A DNA stretch of 64,000 nucleotides from Nematostella vectensis (lineage: Eukaryota > Cnidaria > Anthozoa > Actiniaria > Edwardsiidae), in the NCBI RefSeq assembly GCF_932526225.1, contig NC_064040.1, forward strand, positions 5,987,181 through 6,051,180, in the 5' to 3' direction. The stretch's first letter is position 1. The number at the start of each line of letters is the position of its first letter. The notes under the pieces are model-generated. The model was not told the DNA's origin. It searched no databases and saw only the letters and a list, made by a program, of their open reading frames with translations. A program made the translations under genes and the position numbers. Positions 30,247-42,900 of the stretch are shown in pieces.

Positions 30247-30412
30247 GGGGGGCAGGGGCGCCAGCCCCCCCTACTTTCAAAAGTGTGGGGGTGGGGGCAG
30301 GGGCGCCAGCCCCCCCTACTTTCAAAAGTGTGGGGGGGGGGGGGTGGGGGCAGGGGCGCCAGCCCCCCCTACTTTCAAAAGTGTGGGGGGGGGGCTGGCG
30401 CCCCTGCCACTC
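30215..30412. repeat. GT run, poly-G and three G/C-rich repeats
   Basis: A GTGTGTGT run is followed by about 22 G residues. Then come three units containing GGCAGGGGCGCCAGCCCCCC and TACTTTCAAAAGTGTGGGG, with starts near 30253, 30298 and 30351. The array ends with an inverted copy, GGGGCTGGCGCCCCTGCC. Open frames across it are artefacts of low complexity. Confidence 0.9.
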
Positions 30413-30642
30413 TCCCTTCCTAGGTACGGGCCTACCCCCCTTCCTTTGGGTGCGGGCCTGCTACTATAAATAAAGAGGGATTAACATATACGGTAGAAGG
30501 TTAGAAGGGGGATCGAGTTTGCGTTAGGTTTTAAAGAAATCGGGTGCCCTGTGGTATGTATCTGCGGTGTAGCCTGCATACCCGCATAGGAGGTCGGGTA
30601 ATGCGCGGTTACTTTCTTTCTTCGTCACAAATTTGTTCGAAG

Positions 30643-33600
30643 ATGGCGTCTCGTGTAGAAAGAAGAGTCGTTACAGATGAAACAGAAGGTGAAGACCTCA
30701 GTAAAATCGAGTTTGAGACCTCAGAAGATGTAGAAGTTTTGCCAACGTTTGATGCTATGAAGCTTAGAGAGGATTTATTGCGAGGAATATACGCTTATGG
30801 TAAGTTATTTCCAAAGCTTTGGCAGTCGCACGTGAGTTCTTGATAGTTCACTTCGGCGCCCATTTCTTAAATTTAAATGCGTGCTTTCGTTTCCAAAGGG
30901 TTCGAGAAACCTTCTGCCATTCAACAGAGAGCGATCAAACCGATATTGAAGGGACGAGATGTTATTGCACAGTAAGTGATAGTCTTAAAGTTAACAAAAA
31001 TTTGTTTTGCGTCAGGTAAAGTTTTTCTTGGTTTTGGTGTCTTTCTTTCTGCCTTTACGGAGTGAGGGGTCGAATGATTCCATTGTTTTTTCTTTAGACA
31101 CAGTTTCATATTATTTGTTTAGGGCTCAGTCAGGAACTGGAAAAACTGCCACATTTTCCATCTCCGTACTTCAAGCCATTGACACACAGGTATGCAGGAA
31201 AAATCAACAAACCTTTTTATGTCCGTGTATGAACTGCCAACAATAACCGCCAACAATGTGTTATTTGTTGTATAATTTTTGCTAAATTTTTGGCAAATTT
31301 GTGCTGTAAGTTCAGTGTGTTGCCATTTGTGTTGTGTTTGGTGTAGAGCACTGGCCCATGTTTTGCATCTGTATTTGTGCATATGAGTCCTACGTGTGTG
31401 ATGCTTAATATGCTCTAAATTTATATCCCCAAAAGAATTGTCTGATTTTTTTCTACTTTTTTTCCTAAGTTAAGGGAGCCACAGGCATTGGTACTGTCGC
31501 CAACACGCGAACTTGCCAATCAAATCCAGAAAGTAGTCCTGGCCCTTGGGGACTACATGAGTGTGCAATGCCATGCTTGTATCGGAGGAACCAACATTGG
31601 CGAGGACATCCGCAAGCTGGATTATGGACAGCACATTGTTTCTGGGACACCAGGCCGTGTTTTTGGTTAGTTTCATTTTCAGTTTCATACTATGATGTAT
31701 TCAATATTTCTGAGAGAGACTAAAACTCTTCAATATTCTACAACCTTGTGACATTATTCACTCAGGGTTTATTTTTTATGTACTCTGCTATGGAATTACA
31801 GTGACCCTATTTTTATAGACATGCCATTATAATAGAATACAGCCCTGACTAACCATGGCACCCATGAAAATTTCTGTACTAATAGAAGCTGACTGTATGT
31901 ATACCTTACTTTTAAGACATGATCAGAAGAAGGAACCTGAGAACCCGCTCTATCAAGATGTTGGTTCTGGATGAGGCAGATGAGATGCTAAACAAAGGAT
32001 TTAAAGAGCAAATTTATGATGTCTATCGATACCTGCCTCCAGCCACACAGGTAAGGTTGTTGTAGAATAGCTATGTGGAGTATTCTCCATGAATCAGTGC
32101 CAAAATCAGAGCCTCTGTCCATAATAGGCATACTTGTGCTTTGCATTTCATCTTGCTGTATAAGATATAATATAATGTATATATAATATAACTGCAAGTT
32201 TGATTACAGGTTGTCTTGTTGAGTGCCACACTACCTCATGAAATCTTGGAAATGACCTCAAAGTTCATGACAGATCCAATCAGAATCCTTGTCAAACGGT
32301 GAGCAGAGACGTGTAATCTTGTATAACAATTTTGAAAAAGTGCTGTGGCGAAAATCAGAAAAAATAGAATAACAGATTTGTGTTATCCATACAGTAGTTT
32401 TGACTTAACATTAGAAGGAATAAGAGAGTTGACACTACAAGAAATCATAGAAATAAAAGATTTGTGATGTTTATAGTGATGAATTGACACTGGAAGGAAT
32501 CAAGCAGTTCTTTGTCGCTGTGGAGCGTGAAGAGTGGAAGTTTGACACCCTGTGTGACCTTTATGACACCCTGACTATCACACAAGCAGTCATCTTCTGT
32601 AATACCAAAAGAAAGGTATGTTTAGCTAGGAAGTAGGTCTTGAGCTTCAGGCATTCCAGAATTCACTATTGTGAATTGTCAGACCATCAATAATAAACAT
32701 TCCACTACTTTTGCTGGATTTACCTGGAGTGCGGTAATGAGTTGGTTAATTTTATTTGGCATACAGGTGGATTGGCTTACAGAGAAGATGAGAGAAGCAA
32801 ACTTCACCGTGGCATCCATGCATGGCGATATGCCACAGAAGGAAAGAGAAGCCATCATGAAAGACTTCAGAGCTGGGCAAAGGTAAATACTTGGATATTG
32901 ATAAACGGAATGGTTAGGCTCAAGCAATCATACATTTACCAGCTTGAAATCACAAAAAGTCACAAAGATCAAAACATTAGAGATGAGAGTTGATCCTAAA
33001 ATTGAATGAAATTGCGTAAACTGATCCGAAAAATCAAGTGTTGTGTACAGGATCATTCTAAGCTAATCATGTTTTTTTCTGTTCTGTTGTTTATGTTTGT
33101 TGTTCATTCTTAGGCTAGCTGATTGCATTTGTCTTGGTAGCTACATTCTTGTTCTTATGTTTTGTTGTTTGTCTTGGTAGTCGTGTTTTAATCTCTACTG
33201 ATGTCTGGGCAAGAGGACTGGATGTCCAACAAGTCTCTTTGGTTATCAACTACGACCTGCCCAACAATCGTGAATTGTACATTCATCGGTTAGTTTTACG
33301 ATTGTCAAACATTTTACCTGATAAGGTGCCTATTATTTCCTCCTAAAACTGTCACACACATTGATTTGAAATGTCTAAGAACAAGTTCTATAATTTGCTC
33401 TTTACAGCATTGGTCGATCAGGTCGATTTGGCCGCAAGGGAGTTGCTATCAACTTTGTAAAGTCAGATGACATCAGAATCTTGCGTGACATTGAGCAGTA
33501 TTACAGCACCCAGATTGATGAGATGCCTATGAATGGTGAGATCAATTTGTACACCAAAAATCTAACAATATACTACTTTTTGTTTTTTATTTTCTATTGC

Positions 33601-33941
33601 CAGGCCTGTTTCCTAACAATACTCGATACATTTCTTGTGGCAAATGTAGCCCTCTGGTAAAAAAAGTTTTCATTAACCCTTGAAACAATAAAGTGTGATA
33701 GTCAAAATGTAATAGTCTGGAAAACAGAACAATGAAATTAGATTGCCATTAAATGTAATATGCTTTTTTTTCATGGGTTTTCTTGTAGCAACTCTAACTT
33801 ATTCTTTACCAAAAGTAAAATAAAGATACAAACATGCATGCATTTACAGCAGAATGCAAATTCAATACCAGATATTTTAATTTCACAAATTTAAGTACCA
33901 ACGTTTTGCTTGTATGTTTTTCAGTTGCTGACCTGATCTAG
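30643..33941 (+). CDS. EIF4A3: Eukaryotic initiation factor 4A-III, DEAD-box helicase
   Basis: Eleven exons: 30643-30799, 30899-30971, 31123-31189, 31470-31665, 31917-32050, 32210-32298, 32477-32615, 32767-32882, 33181-33288, 33408-33535 and 33925-33941. Phases close to give 407 aa, close to the human 411. Every helicase motif is intact: [12 protein letters not shown] (Q motif), AQSGTGKT (I), PTRELANQ (Ia), TPGR (Ib), DEAD (II), SAT (III), the RGLD-containing motif V and [13 protein letters not shown] (VI). The C terminus VADLI is that of eIF4A-III. This is the RNA-clamping ATPase core of the exon junction complex, nuclear and cytoplasmic. The start ATG follows the leader and opens [18 protein letters not shown]. 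The exon-9 acceptor is preceded by a duplicated TGTCTTGGTAG, so a cryptic acceptor exists about 40 bp upstream. It converges with RSPH4/6. Confidence 0.97.
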
Positions 33942-34237
33942 GAGCTGACAACTCATGTACATTATCCATGTGCAATCCATAGCATGCATGCTACCCTCTT
34001 GGAGCTCTTACAGTGAAATCAGTTTTAAAGTGTACAGTTACTTTTTAGTGTTCAAGTTTAGGGATATTTTGTAGATCATGTTTTTTTCAATGCCTTTTTG
34101 TTTCTTATCTTTTTTATCTGACCATTCAAGTTACAAACAAACAAAAAGAAAGAGTATTGAGCTTAAGAACTTGTCATAAGACTTTGTAACTTTACCAAAA
34201 TGTCACTTACCAATTCCATGTAAACATACATATTTGA

Positions 34238-34243
34238 AATAAA
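34238..34243 (+). promoter_or_regulatory. Candidate polyadenylation signal of EIF4A3
   Basis: A canonical AATAAA lies about 300 bp after the EIF4A3 stop codon in an AT-rich stretch, before the convergent gene's end at 34740. It is the plausible end of the EIF4A3 3' UTR, although other AT-rich hexamers exist. Confidence 0.45.
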
Positions 34244-34739
34244 CTTGGAAAGTTTATTCTTGAGTTTTTATGATAACTACATATGATAACATTATATCTA
34301 GTCTCCATAAGACAGAAGACCCTGGGCTGAGTTTGAACCCTCCCCCAATCCCTCCAACTCACACACAAATAAAAATCTCAATTTTTTTTTAGGTCTACAT
34401 GACTAGTTTTCCTATATCTATTATGGGTTGGATACTTTTTTACAAGGATTCCTGCATTATTAAAGGGATTAATTACTACAAATTCTGATAAAATGAATGT
34501 ATTTTATTTACCAGAACAAACAACTGTACAAGATTTGCAAACTTTACTAAAACCAATTCTGAATGTTCTCCATTATATATCCAGCTATTTACACATACAT
34601 TATCCTCAAAGATTTCTTGAACATTAGCCTCTGTTACTAAGACATGAATAATGAATAATGTAGCTGTTTTGATAAAAACTGTAACTTGTTTTATGATTTC
34701 CAGGATTTATGGATGTGGGTGTTATGTAAAACTGTCGCT

Positions 34740-37700
34740 TTAATCATCCTCGTCCTCATCTTCCTCTTCTTCTTCCATATCCTGAGCATCTAGGGCCTCT
34801 TGTTGGGCTGCTTTTAAGGCCTTCTCTTCCTCCACAGAAGGGTCTTCAGCCTCTGTGATGTCTGGACCACTGGGGTATTCCTCTTGGGGTACAGGGGGTG
34901 GAGGCGGGCTGTAGTTGTCAGCCGCATACTTCTGTCCCCATCCAACATATATGTTTTCAAATTTCCTGCAACAGTATATTATATGAGTTACCTCCAACAA
35001 ACAATCACGGAAACAGACATCTTGTTGCAATAAAAACTAGACACTTTTATTATGGTTTATAGAGGCTTCTAAGTGGTTAATCACCTAGTATAATAAGCAT
35101 GAAGGTTTTATTCTCCATGAGTTTTTGCATGAAGGTTTTATTCTCCCTGAGTTTTTGGAAATTTGTCAATTCACTTGAACACAAAACTTGTGCACATTGC
35201 TGCAAAATTGAAAAATTAATAAACCAAATCAGAATAGCAACAGAAAGAGCAGCATTAGCAAGGATGTTGTCATTACTTCCCAGGGAAGTTGGTCATGCTC
35301 ACCTTTCAAGTGCAAAGGCATGTGCGCCAGGCCAAAGGTTAGAATGCATTACACTGATGGAGTACTGAGGAATGAGAGTGGAGGACTTGTGTGTAGCCCA
35401 GGGTGGCATGCCATCAACCTCTAAGTCCATGTAGGATAAGAGTGCATTAGTAAATAGACCCTCTTTTCTATATATGGGTAGAACCAGGAATTTAAAAATA
35501 GGGAAAAACAGGGCCATGCAGCCAAAAAAAAAAACTAAAGTTCTTCTGGGAGCTATATTTCTATATGGGTTCTTCAACTATTTAATGTATCTTTGAGCCT
35601 AGGTAGAGGTTACTAAGAAATAGAATGCTGACTTTGTACAACTTACCACCATCTTCTGACAGTGGCGTAAGTAGAGGTGGTCCAGTTTCTGGCTCTGGCT
35701 CATCTGGTTCTTCCCTTTCCTCTTCTTCATCCTCCTCTTCCATTTCCTCTTCATCCTTTTTCTGTGATGGATTAAACCAGCTACATCGACCCTGTTAAAT
35801 AATCGGAGATACACTGGTAGTTCAAGACTTTGGTTCAAGCTCAATTTGGCATCTCTTAGTGCTTAGATTGTCATGCAAAAGAGGCTAACTTTCACTGGAC
35901 ACTTTATGTCATCTAATCCTGTGGGAATCCGGCCGACGCCCCGTCAGGTCTTGCAAGCTGACCTTCCCTGCCATTAAATCAAAGGACACAGGGATCCCGC
36001 AGCAGGACCTGCCAGCCCCCATGGCCGATCGCCAAGTGTGGCAAACTGTTGTGCAAGACATTTCAGCTGAGGCCATAGGATAATGAAGATTGCCATACAA
36101 AGATAAAAATATTACATTCACCTGAGGAAGGATGTACTGCACATGGTGTACCCAGTTTGCACAAGATGGATCTGTCATATCACCAACTGTTAAGCCCTCA
36201 AACTCTTGATTTACCACAAATGTGTCCCTAGCTGTAAACACAAGATTATTGTGTCAAAGAAGGAACAGTCACACATTTGCAATGTAATATAATTTTTCTC
36301 AGACAAATAAGTCCACATTTTACACTTACCAGCAGCCTCATCCTCTTCTTCTTCCTCCTCCTCAAACATATAGTACCCCAGTGGGCTAATATGGGTAGTT
36401 GCAGAAATACGAGCTATCTGGGCCCGCAAGAAATTTGCCTCATTGCCTGGAAATGGAGGGTAACTGACAACCTGGAAATGGTAAAAAAAAAATTAGATCA
36501 AGATGATATGATCATGATGATGATCAAAAGACATGGAAAGATGTTTTTGTCATTCTTACTGAAGCATCCAAGTTTCCTGTGAAAAATTTCTTGATCTGTC
36601 GGGCGACTCTGATCTGTGCTGGAGTAACTGATGGTAATCGCACCCAGGGTTTACCAGCTAATCAATGACAGAGAATTGGTATGTTAGACCACAAGAAGAA
36701 AGAGGATTTCAGTAAAAGGTTGTCATCTCACCTTCTGTGCAGACAAAGTAAGTTTTCTTATTGCATCCTGTTCTGTTCTCTTCTTTAGGAACAAAAGATG
36801 GAGGCTTGTAGTCAGCTTTTGGTATATCATCATCTTCTACATCAAAATCTCCTGAACAGCATACAACACGATAAGATTAGAACAATATAAACACTATAAT
36901 GATACCTATAGTGCATTAAGGAGAGTGCATGAAGCTTAAGGTCTTTACATTATTCCATCATAACAACATTCATAATGTCTTATATTAGTAAATGTATATA
37001 ATATGTTGTGAGGTTGAGCATTTTACACTGAGCTCATTTCATATGTGAATAAATATAAGAAAATATCATTCACTTGCCTTCTTTAACTAAATCAGCAGCT
37101 TTAAAATCAGGATTTTCTTTCTGTAAAAAATAACATATATTTTACTCAAATGATGTTTGCTTTTCCTATAGTCACGTGTTAGTATGTGCTCACTAGACAA
37201 GAATATCTACAGTAAATGTTTGTGTTGAGAACTAGAGGATAAGGAGGCCAGTAATCAAAAGATTTCTCCTGTGCTCCCACAAATCTTTTATATTTTTGGC
37301 TGTTAAAAACAGGGGACCATTAGGGCATCTGTCTGGCTACATCCCTGAAGGTATGTAAATCATACCCTCTGGCTACATCCCTGAAGGTATGTAAATCATA
37401 CCCTCTCACCTCATGCTCTTGAGGCTCCTCCATGTCCAATGGGTCCTCTCCTTCATGGAACTCCACCTCTGCAATTATGTAGTTACCTTGAAGACCAAGA
37501 ATTTTTCCTGCAAGGAGCAAATTAAAACAGGATAACACATTAACAGAATCCATTCACAGATCTTTCATGCCTTTTAGCTTTTTGCAATGGGTGATATGTA
37601 GCTCATTCATCTCATGAGAACTCACCCCATAGCCGGCAGCTCCTGATAGGGTGTGAATCAACAAGCTGTTTTAGAGCTAGAAATATCCTGAATGTCTCTT

Positions 37701-39457
37701 CTCTGTTGAGACCCACTCCAGCTTGTTCAAAGTAGTTTGCAAGCTCCATAATGTCGGGTAGAGGACTTTCAAGTAGGTCTTCATCAAGTTCAGGATCTGG
37801 CTCTGGTTCTGGTTCAATAAAGGATTTCTCTGGTCTTCTCTGTTGATAAAATTAACAAACACTGGTTCAGAATTATTGCCTGCCCATAAAAGGAGAACTC
37901 TGTTTAATGCCCTTTTGACATATAAGTCAAATAAAAACGTAAAGAAGTCACTGGCTGATCTTTTAAGAATGTACCATTGGGTACAATCATTAGGTATCGA
38001 AATAAAAATCAGGGAAAATAATCCCATTACAGAATTGTGTATATAAAGATATTTCTTGAGGAAACACATGTCTTACTTAAACCCCCTCCTCTCTCAGTAA
38101 GGACCATCCCCTCTATGATAAGTCCTAATACTGTACCTCAAAAAGAGTCTGCTGTGTTCTGGCCAGAAGGACTTCTGTAGAGTCATCTTTCTGGTCCTAC
38201 AAGGCAAGGGAAAGTTTATATACAGTATAACCCTCATTACTTGCCTAACCATAAAATATTCTTTTTTTGACGGAAAAAGGATACAGATTGCTATAACCAT
38301 CATCTGGAGCTGGTAAGTAGAACAATTAATATTTATGTAAAGGCTGTGGACAGCAGTGGCTGAGTTATGGACATATAGTGGATGGGTATTCTTTATGCCC
38401 TAGTCAATTGAAACCCCAACCCTCATGGCCCTGGGGAAGGGTGGGGGATTAGACTTTGATGCTGTACAAAACAGAGAAAACCCCCACCCCCTCGGGACAA
38501 AACTGCAGTCAAATGCCCCTACCCATCAGGATACAAACTATAGGCAACTACACGACAACAAGTCATCTGAAATAAGCATTAATCTTTCAGAGCCAGTACA
38601 TTTCGGAGATTACATTTGTACTAATAACTATGAAGATAACAGTTACCAAAAAAAATTGAAAAATAAATAATCTTTGTCTGGCGTTAGTTATCATTCATAT
38701 TCATTTTTGCACATTTTATCATGCAGCTTGCCACACGCTGATACATGGAATTGCTTGCTACAGAAGAGAAAGAGTCTCAAACCAGAAACTGACATGACTT
38801 TTGCAAAGTACATTTGTGATGTTATTCATTTGTCCCCAGTCTTAGAGTCAAAAATTGTATATTCCCCCACTCCCTCGGGACAAATGTTCAAAAGTGCTCT
38901 AACCCCCCATGCCAATCCCACACTTCCCCGGGACCATGGGGGTGGGGGTTTTAAATGACTAGTGCATTAGTTTAGCCAGAGAAATCTCATCTAGATGTCA
39001 CCATAAAATATAACAATATATACCTGAATTGTGTCGAAATTTGGCTTAAATACAGCTCTTTTTTTATCTCTAACGAGTTCATCTAAAATTTCTGAAATAC
39101 ATCAAGAAAGAAAGGTTACATTACCCTTTAGGTTAGTTATACTAAGATAGCAAAGTTTCGGCAACAAACACTGTTAACAAGATATACTGAAGATGAATAT
39201 ATTCTCATCAAAAAACCAACCTGTAGAAGCTTCAGGGCGATCTGTTAACAGCTGAGTTAAAACACTCGCAAGATGATCATATCTGCGTAGGAAAATCGAT
39301 GGGAGTTGAGCAAAACACAGGAAACGTTAATCGCCATTTTGAAAACCGTCACTTACACATTGATATTCGAAGAAGCGCTTGTTTTCAATAAATATGATTT
39401 AGCATTGTGAATTTCTGTCTCCAAATCTTCGTTAAGAGACTCTACTGACGCTTCCAT
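34740..39457 (-). CDS. Radial spoke head protein 4/6 homolog
   Basis: Fourteen exons on the minus strand: 39357-39457, 39221-39282, 39024-39091, 38137-38196, 37626-37839, 37410-37507, 37078-37120, 36732-36851, 36560-36657, 36330-36471, 36122-36231, 35647-35791, 35303-35420 and 34740-34965. Phases close to give about 534 aa. Family landmarks include [50 protein letters not shown] and near the end [15 protein letters not shown] followed by [19 protein letters not shown], then an acidic tail. This matches RSPH4A/RSPH6A, core proteins of the radial spoke head that transmits signals from the central pair to dynein arms in motile cilia. It is shorter than the vertebrate paralogs (about 716 aa), mainly lacking N-terminal extension. 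The intron after 37078 uses a GC donor (GCAAGT). It is head to head with SAV1. Whether it is orthologous to RSPH4A or RSPH6A cannot be decided by eye. Confidence 0.93.
37326..37402. repeat. 36-bp tandem duplication in RSPH intron
   Basis: The segment CTGGCTACATCCCTGAAGGT, continuing through ATGTAAATCATACC, occurs twice in direct tandem immediately downstream of the exon at 37410-37507. It sits next to the donor site but does not change it. Confidence 0.9.
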
Positions 39458-39999
39458 ATTTGCTTTTGTTTAGGTCGGGTCCTACTTTGCGCCTAGGAAA
39501 GCAAAAATACTCGCATCTTTCTTCTACGTCTGTGGTAAGGTTTGCACTTGCTATGGCAACAGTCGACTCAATCCTGAACCAATCGATAATCCCTCGTGAA
39601 AGCTCAATCATCGAGAAAAACCGTTATCACTCGGGAGTGGTATACACAACAAGCATGTTGTCAACAAAACCACAAGAAACACCCGTACATTCTACCTTTA
39701 GCTCAAGTAAAACCCCTTTTTACTCGTTTGAAAGAGTTTTTTTGTCTAAGTGACATAATCGTTTGCCTGTACAATGTGGCAAAAAGAGCCCTTCTAGTCC
39801 ACCCCCCTGAGTATATAAAGTAGCGAACATAGTGGGCGATCGCTTGCGGCACAGGGAGCCAAACAGCGAGCATACTGTTTATAATTCTTAGTTCAACATG
39901 ACACCCATTCTTAGCGTGTCGTTCATGCTGAAAAAATGTCCCTCATAATCCCTTAAGAAATGTTCTCGAATAGAGTACAGCCAAAATCCTCATAGAGGT
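39458..39999. promoter_or_regulatory. Shared head-to-head promoter region RSPH4/6 and SAV1
   Basis: The start codons of the two divergent genes are 542 bp apart, so their promoters must lie in or very near this interval. A short upstream frame starting ATGACACCC near 39898 ends before the SAV1 ATG. A 66-codon frame from an ATG near 39553 (MATVDSILNQS) is open but unsupported. No TATA-like motif is obvious. Bidirectional activity is an inference from spacing only. Confidence 0.5.
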
Positions 40000-42900
40000 A
40001 TGCCTTTTCGTTTGCTTCGGAAGAAAATCTCGAAAGACAAGGCTAAAAAGACAAAAGAACGTTTGATCCATGGCAAATATACGAAGCGGGAAGATACTGC
40101 GCGAATTTTGCAGGGTAAGTTGAGACCGAAACACTTTTACCTACTAGTATAAAACTGATAGAAATTACTTGCCTTTATGTCGATAATTTCTCTGAATTTT
40201 AAGAGATGAAGTGCTATCTAGTCATCGTTTTCAACTATTTTTACTCTGGTTTTGTTTGACTCAACTCTATACGGGTCGATTACGCATTTCTGCAAATCAC
40301 AACATTTGTCACATGGAAATAGCTCAAGAGTGAATGCTAACGGTTAACTTGACAAATTCCTAACAAATTTACGTTTACTAACGTTTTCAGTTTAGGTGAG
40401 CATTTCGAAATTCATATGCCATTCATAATAACATTCGGCAGTAAGAACAGAGCTGAATTTTAGGAATTTTTCTAAAAAAAATGGGCTGCGGAATGTTATA
40501 GAAACCTGAATGATATTTTGGATTCCTGAAATTCATGTGAAATCAACCCAGACCAAATTCTCAATGCCTCTTAGATGCCAATAGCCCGGCCTGCTCAAAC
40601 ATTTAAAATCAATATTGAAAAACCAATCGATAAAACCAAAATCAATCAATTGATAATCTGACTGCTGATTCGATATTTGGTGAACTCTCACTGGCAATAT
40701 CCAACAGCTAAATCCCTTCTTGATTCCATCACTCCAAAATTGGCCAGCACTGAAATCGTTTCAATGGAGGCTACATCCCTTCTTGATTCCATCACTCCAA
40801 AATTGGCCAGCACTGAAATCGTTTCAATGGAGGCTACATCCCTTCTTGATTCCATTACTCGAAAATTGGCCAGCACTGAAATCGTTTCAATGGAGGCTAC
40901 ATCCCTTCTTGATTCCATTACTCCAAAATTGGCCAGCACTGAAATCGTTTCAATGGAGGCTACATCCCTTCTTGATTCCATTACTCCAAAATTGGCCAGC
41001 ACTGAAATCGTTTCAATGGAGGCTACATCCCTTCTTGATTCCATCACTCCAAAATTGGCCAGCACTGAAATCGTTTCAATGGAGGCTACATCCCTTCTTG
41101 ATTCCATTACTCCAAAATTGGCCAGCACTGAAATCGTTTCAATGGAGGCCACTGCAAGGGGCTGACCAATAACAAAACAAATCCAAGGTTTGAATGACAG
41201 AACCCAGAAAGTGGTTTAGGAGTTGAGAATTGTTGGCGAGAGTTTGAAGTATATTGAGAATTGCCAAAATGGGTTTAAATTGATTGGATCAGAAGATCAT
41301 TAAAGCCGCATTGTCATCAGTTTACTTTCGGCCGATTACGTAACAATCTCCAATGATTTAAAATGGAAAACGCAAAAAATATTACAAAATTGTGAAAGCA
41401 GTATGTCTACTGGAAGTTTCTTTGAGGATGTGATTGATAATAAAGAGCGAATGGCCCGTTAAATAGCACAGATTCAAATATATTTTACTGTCTTTTAACA
41501 GTTGAGGTTTTCTGTCAGACCGCCAGAAGTAAACTATTGACAATAAATCAATATCTACATTATCCCTCCTAATTAGTTTATATCAAGTACAGTGATGATT
41601 ATCAATCTCTTATTCTTAATTGAAATATTGATAGTTGCTGATTTACCTCGATATTTCTGCTATATTCAATATAATTAGTTAATTATATCAATTGGTTTTC
41701 ATGGTATTACAAAATTATAGCATAGCATCTGTGGGAATTTTGTAATTAAATTTTACTGCAACCTCAGGATGACTAGTTAAAGTTTCAACTAATTATCCCT
41801 CTGTTGCGGGGAAATTTAATATTTAATAATAAAATTCCCCCCTTGGCATGCTATAATTTATAATAACACATGGTGCCAAAATATTTAAATTACCTTCAGC
41901 TAGTCAATTTGAGTAAGTACGCAGCTGCTTTGTCTCCTATTATCTTTGTTCTACAAAGGAGTTCTTTTGTCTCTATTCTTCTCGTTCTTTGTGTCGAGGT
42001 GCGTATATTGTTCATTTGCCCAATCAAATTGCAGCTTGTAAGAGCTGCGTACTGACCCGTCAATTTTTTCTTATTTCTTTTTCTATTGCAGAACAACTCA
42101 CAAAGAGTGCCTCAACACCCAATATTGCAGCTGCTGTATTGAAACAGTGTGACATTGAAGAGTCATATCAACCACATTCTCAAGAGCCAGTCTATCTAAA
42201 TAATGATGACACCGTCAATCAAAATGCAGGGATTCTTATGTTATCAAATAGAACACCTTTGCTTGACCGCTTTCAGCCAGATTCCCAGACAATTACATTC
42301 TTTCATAGAGAAAATTCACCACCACACCAAGAAGCATTCCAAAACAATAATGTCCAAGATCCCAATGATTTATTAAATTCCTTTAAAAACTTACAGTTAG
42401 ATCAACAAAACTGTGCTTCATGTCAAATAGATCATATGCAGGGTGACCCCTCTAGAGGTAGCGAGTCACCAAGGGGTGTTACCATGGGATACCGTCATCC
42501 TCCCCCATACAATGAAATTGTTGGAAAGCAAAACAAGAAAGATAAACTTGTTCTTGACCATTACCGGCATCCTCCTCCTTACAGAGAGCAGAGGTTGAGT
42601 GGAGAGATGTCCAATCTTTACCCAGGCAATTTCTCCCCAGAATTTTACAACTTTTTGCATAATTATCAAGACTATGGAGGAATGGCACCTGGATTCCCTG
42701 ACTCTAGGGGATATTTCATGCCTGGAAATATCCCAACAAGTGCAAGCATGAATTTTCAAGACATTAGGGAAACACAGTTCAAAAATACTGGACAAGAGGC
42801 CAGAACAGAATTGTTTCTCTACCCAGATGGCAGTAACATGGACAGAAGACAGAGCCTTGGTTATCAACAACAAGTCTCTGAGTACTCTAGAATTGCCAGT

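Noticed and set aside
30073-30473. G/P-rich frames upstream of EIF4A3
   Set aside because: Low-complexity G runs and three repeated units; no start context or similarity.
39460-39753. Frame including a 66-codon segment from ATG near 39553
   Set aside because: Lies in the RSPH4/6-SAV1 promoter interval and does not join either gene in phase; no family similarity.
40677-41172. 162- and 154-codon frames on opposite strands
   Set aside because: Products of a 63-bp repeat whose length is a multiple of three, located in SAV1 intron 1.
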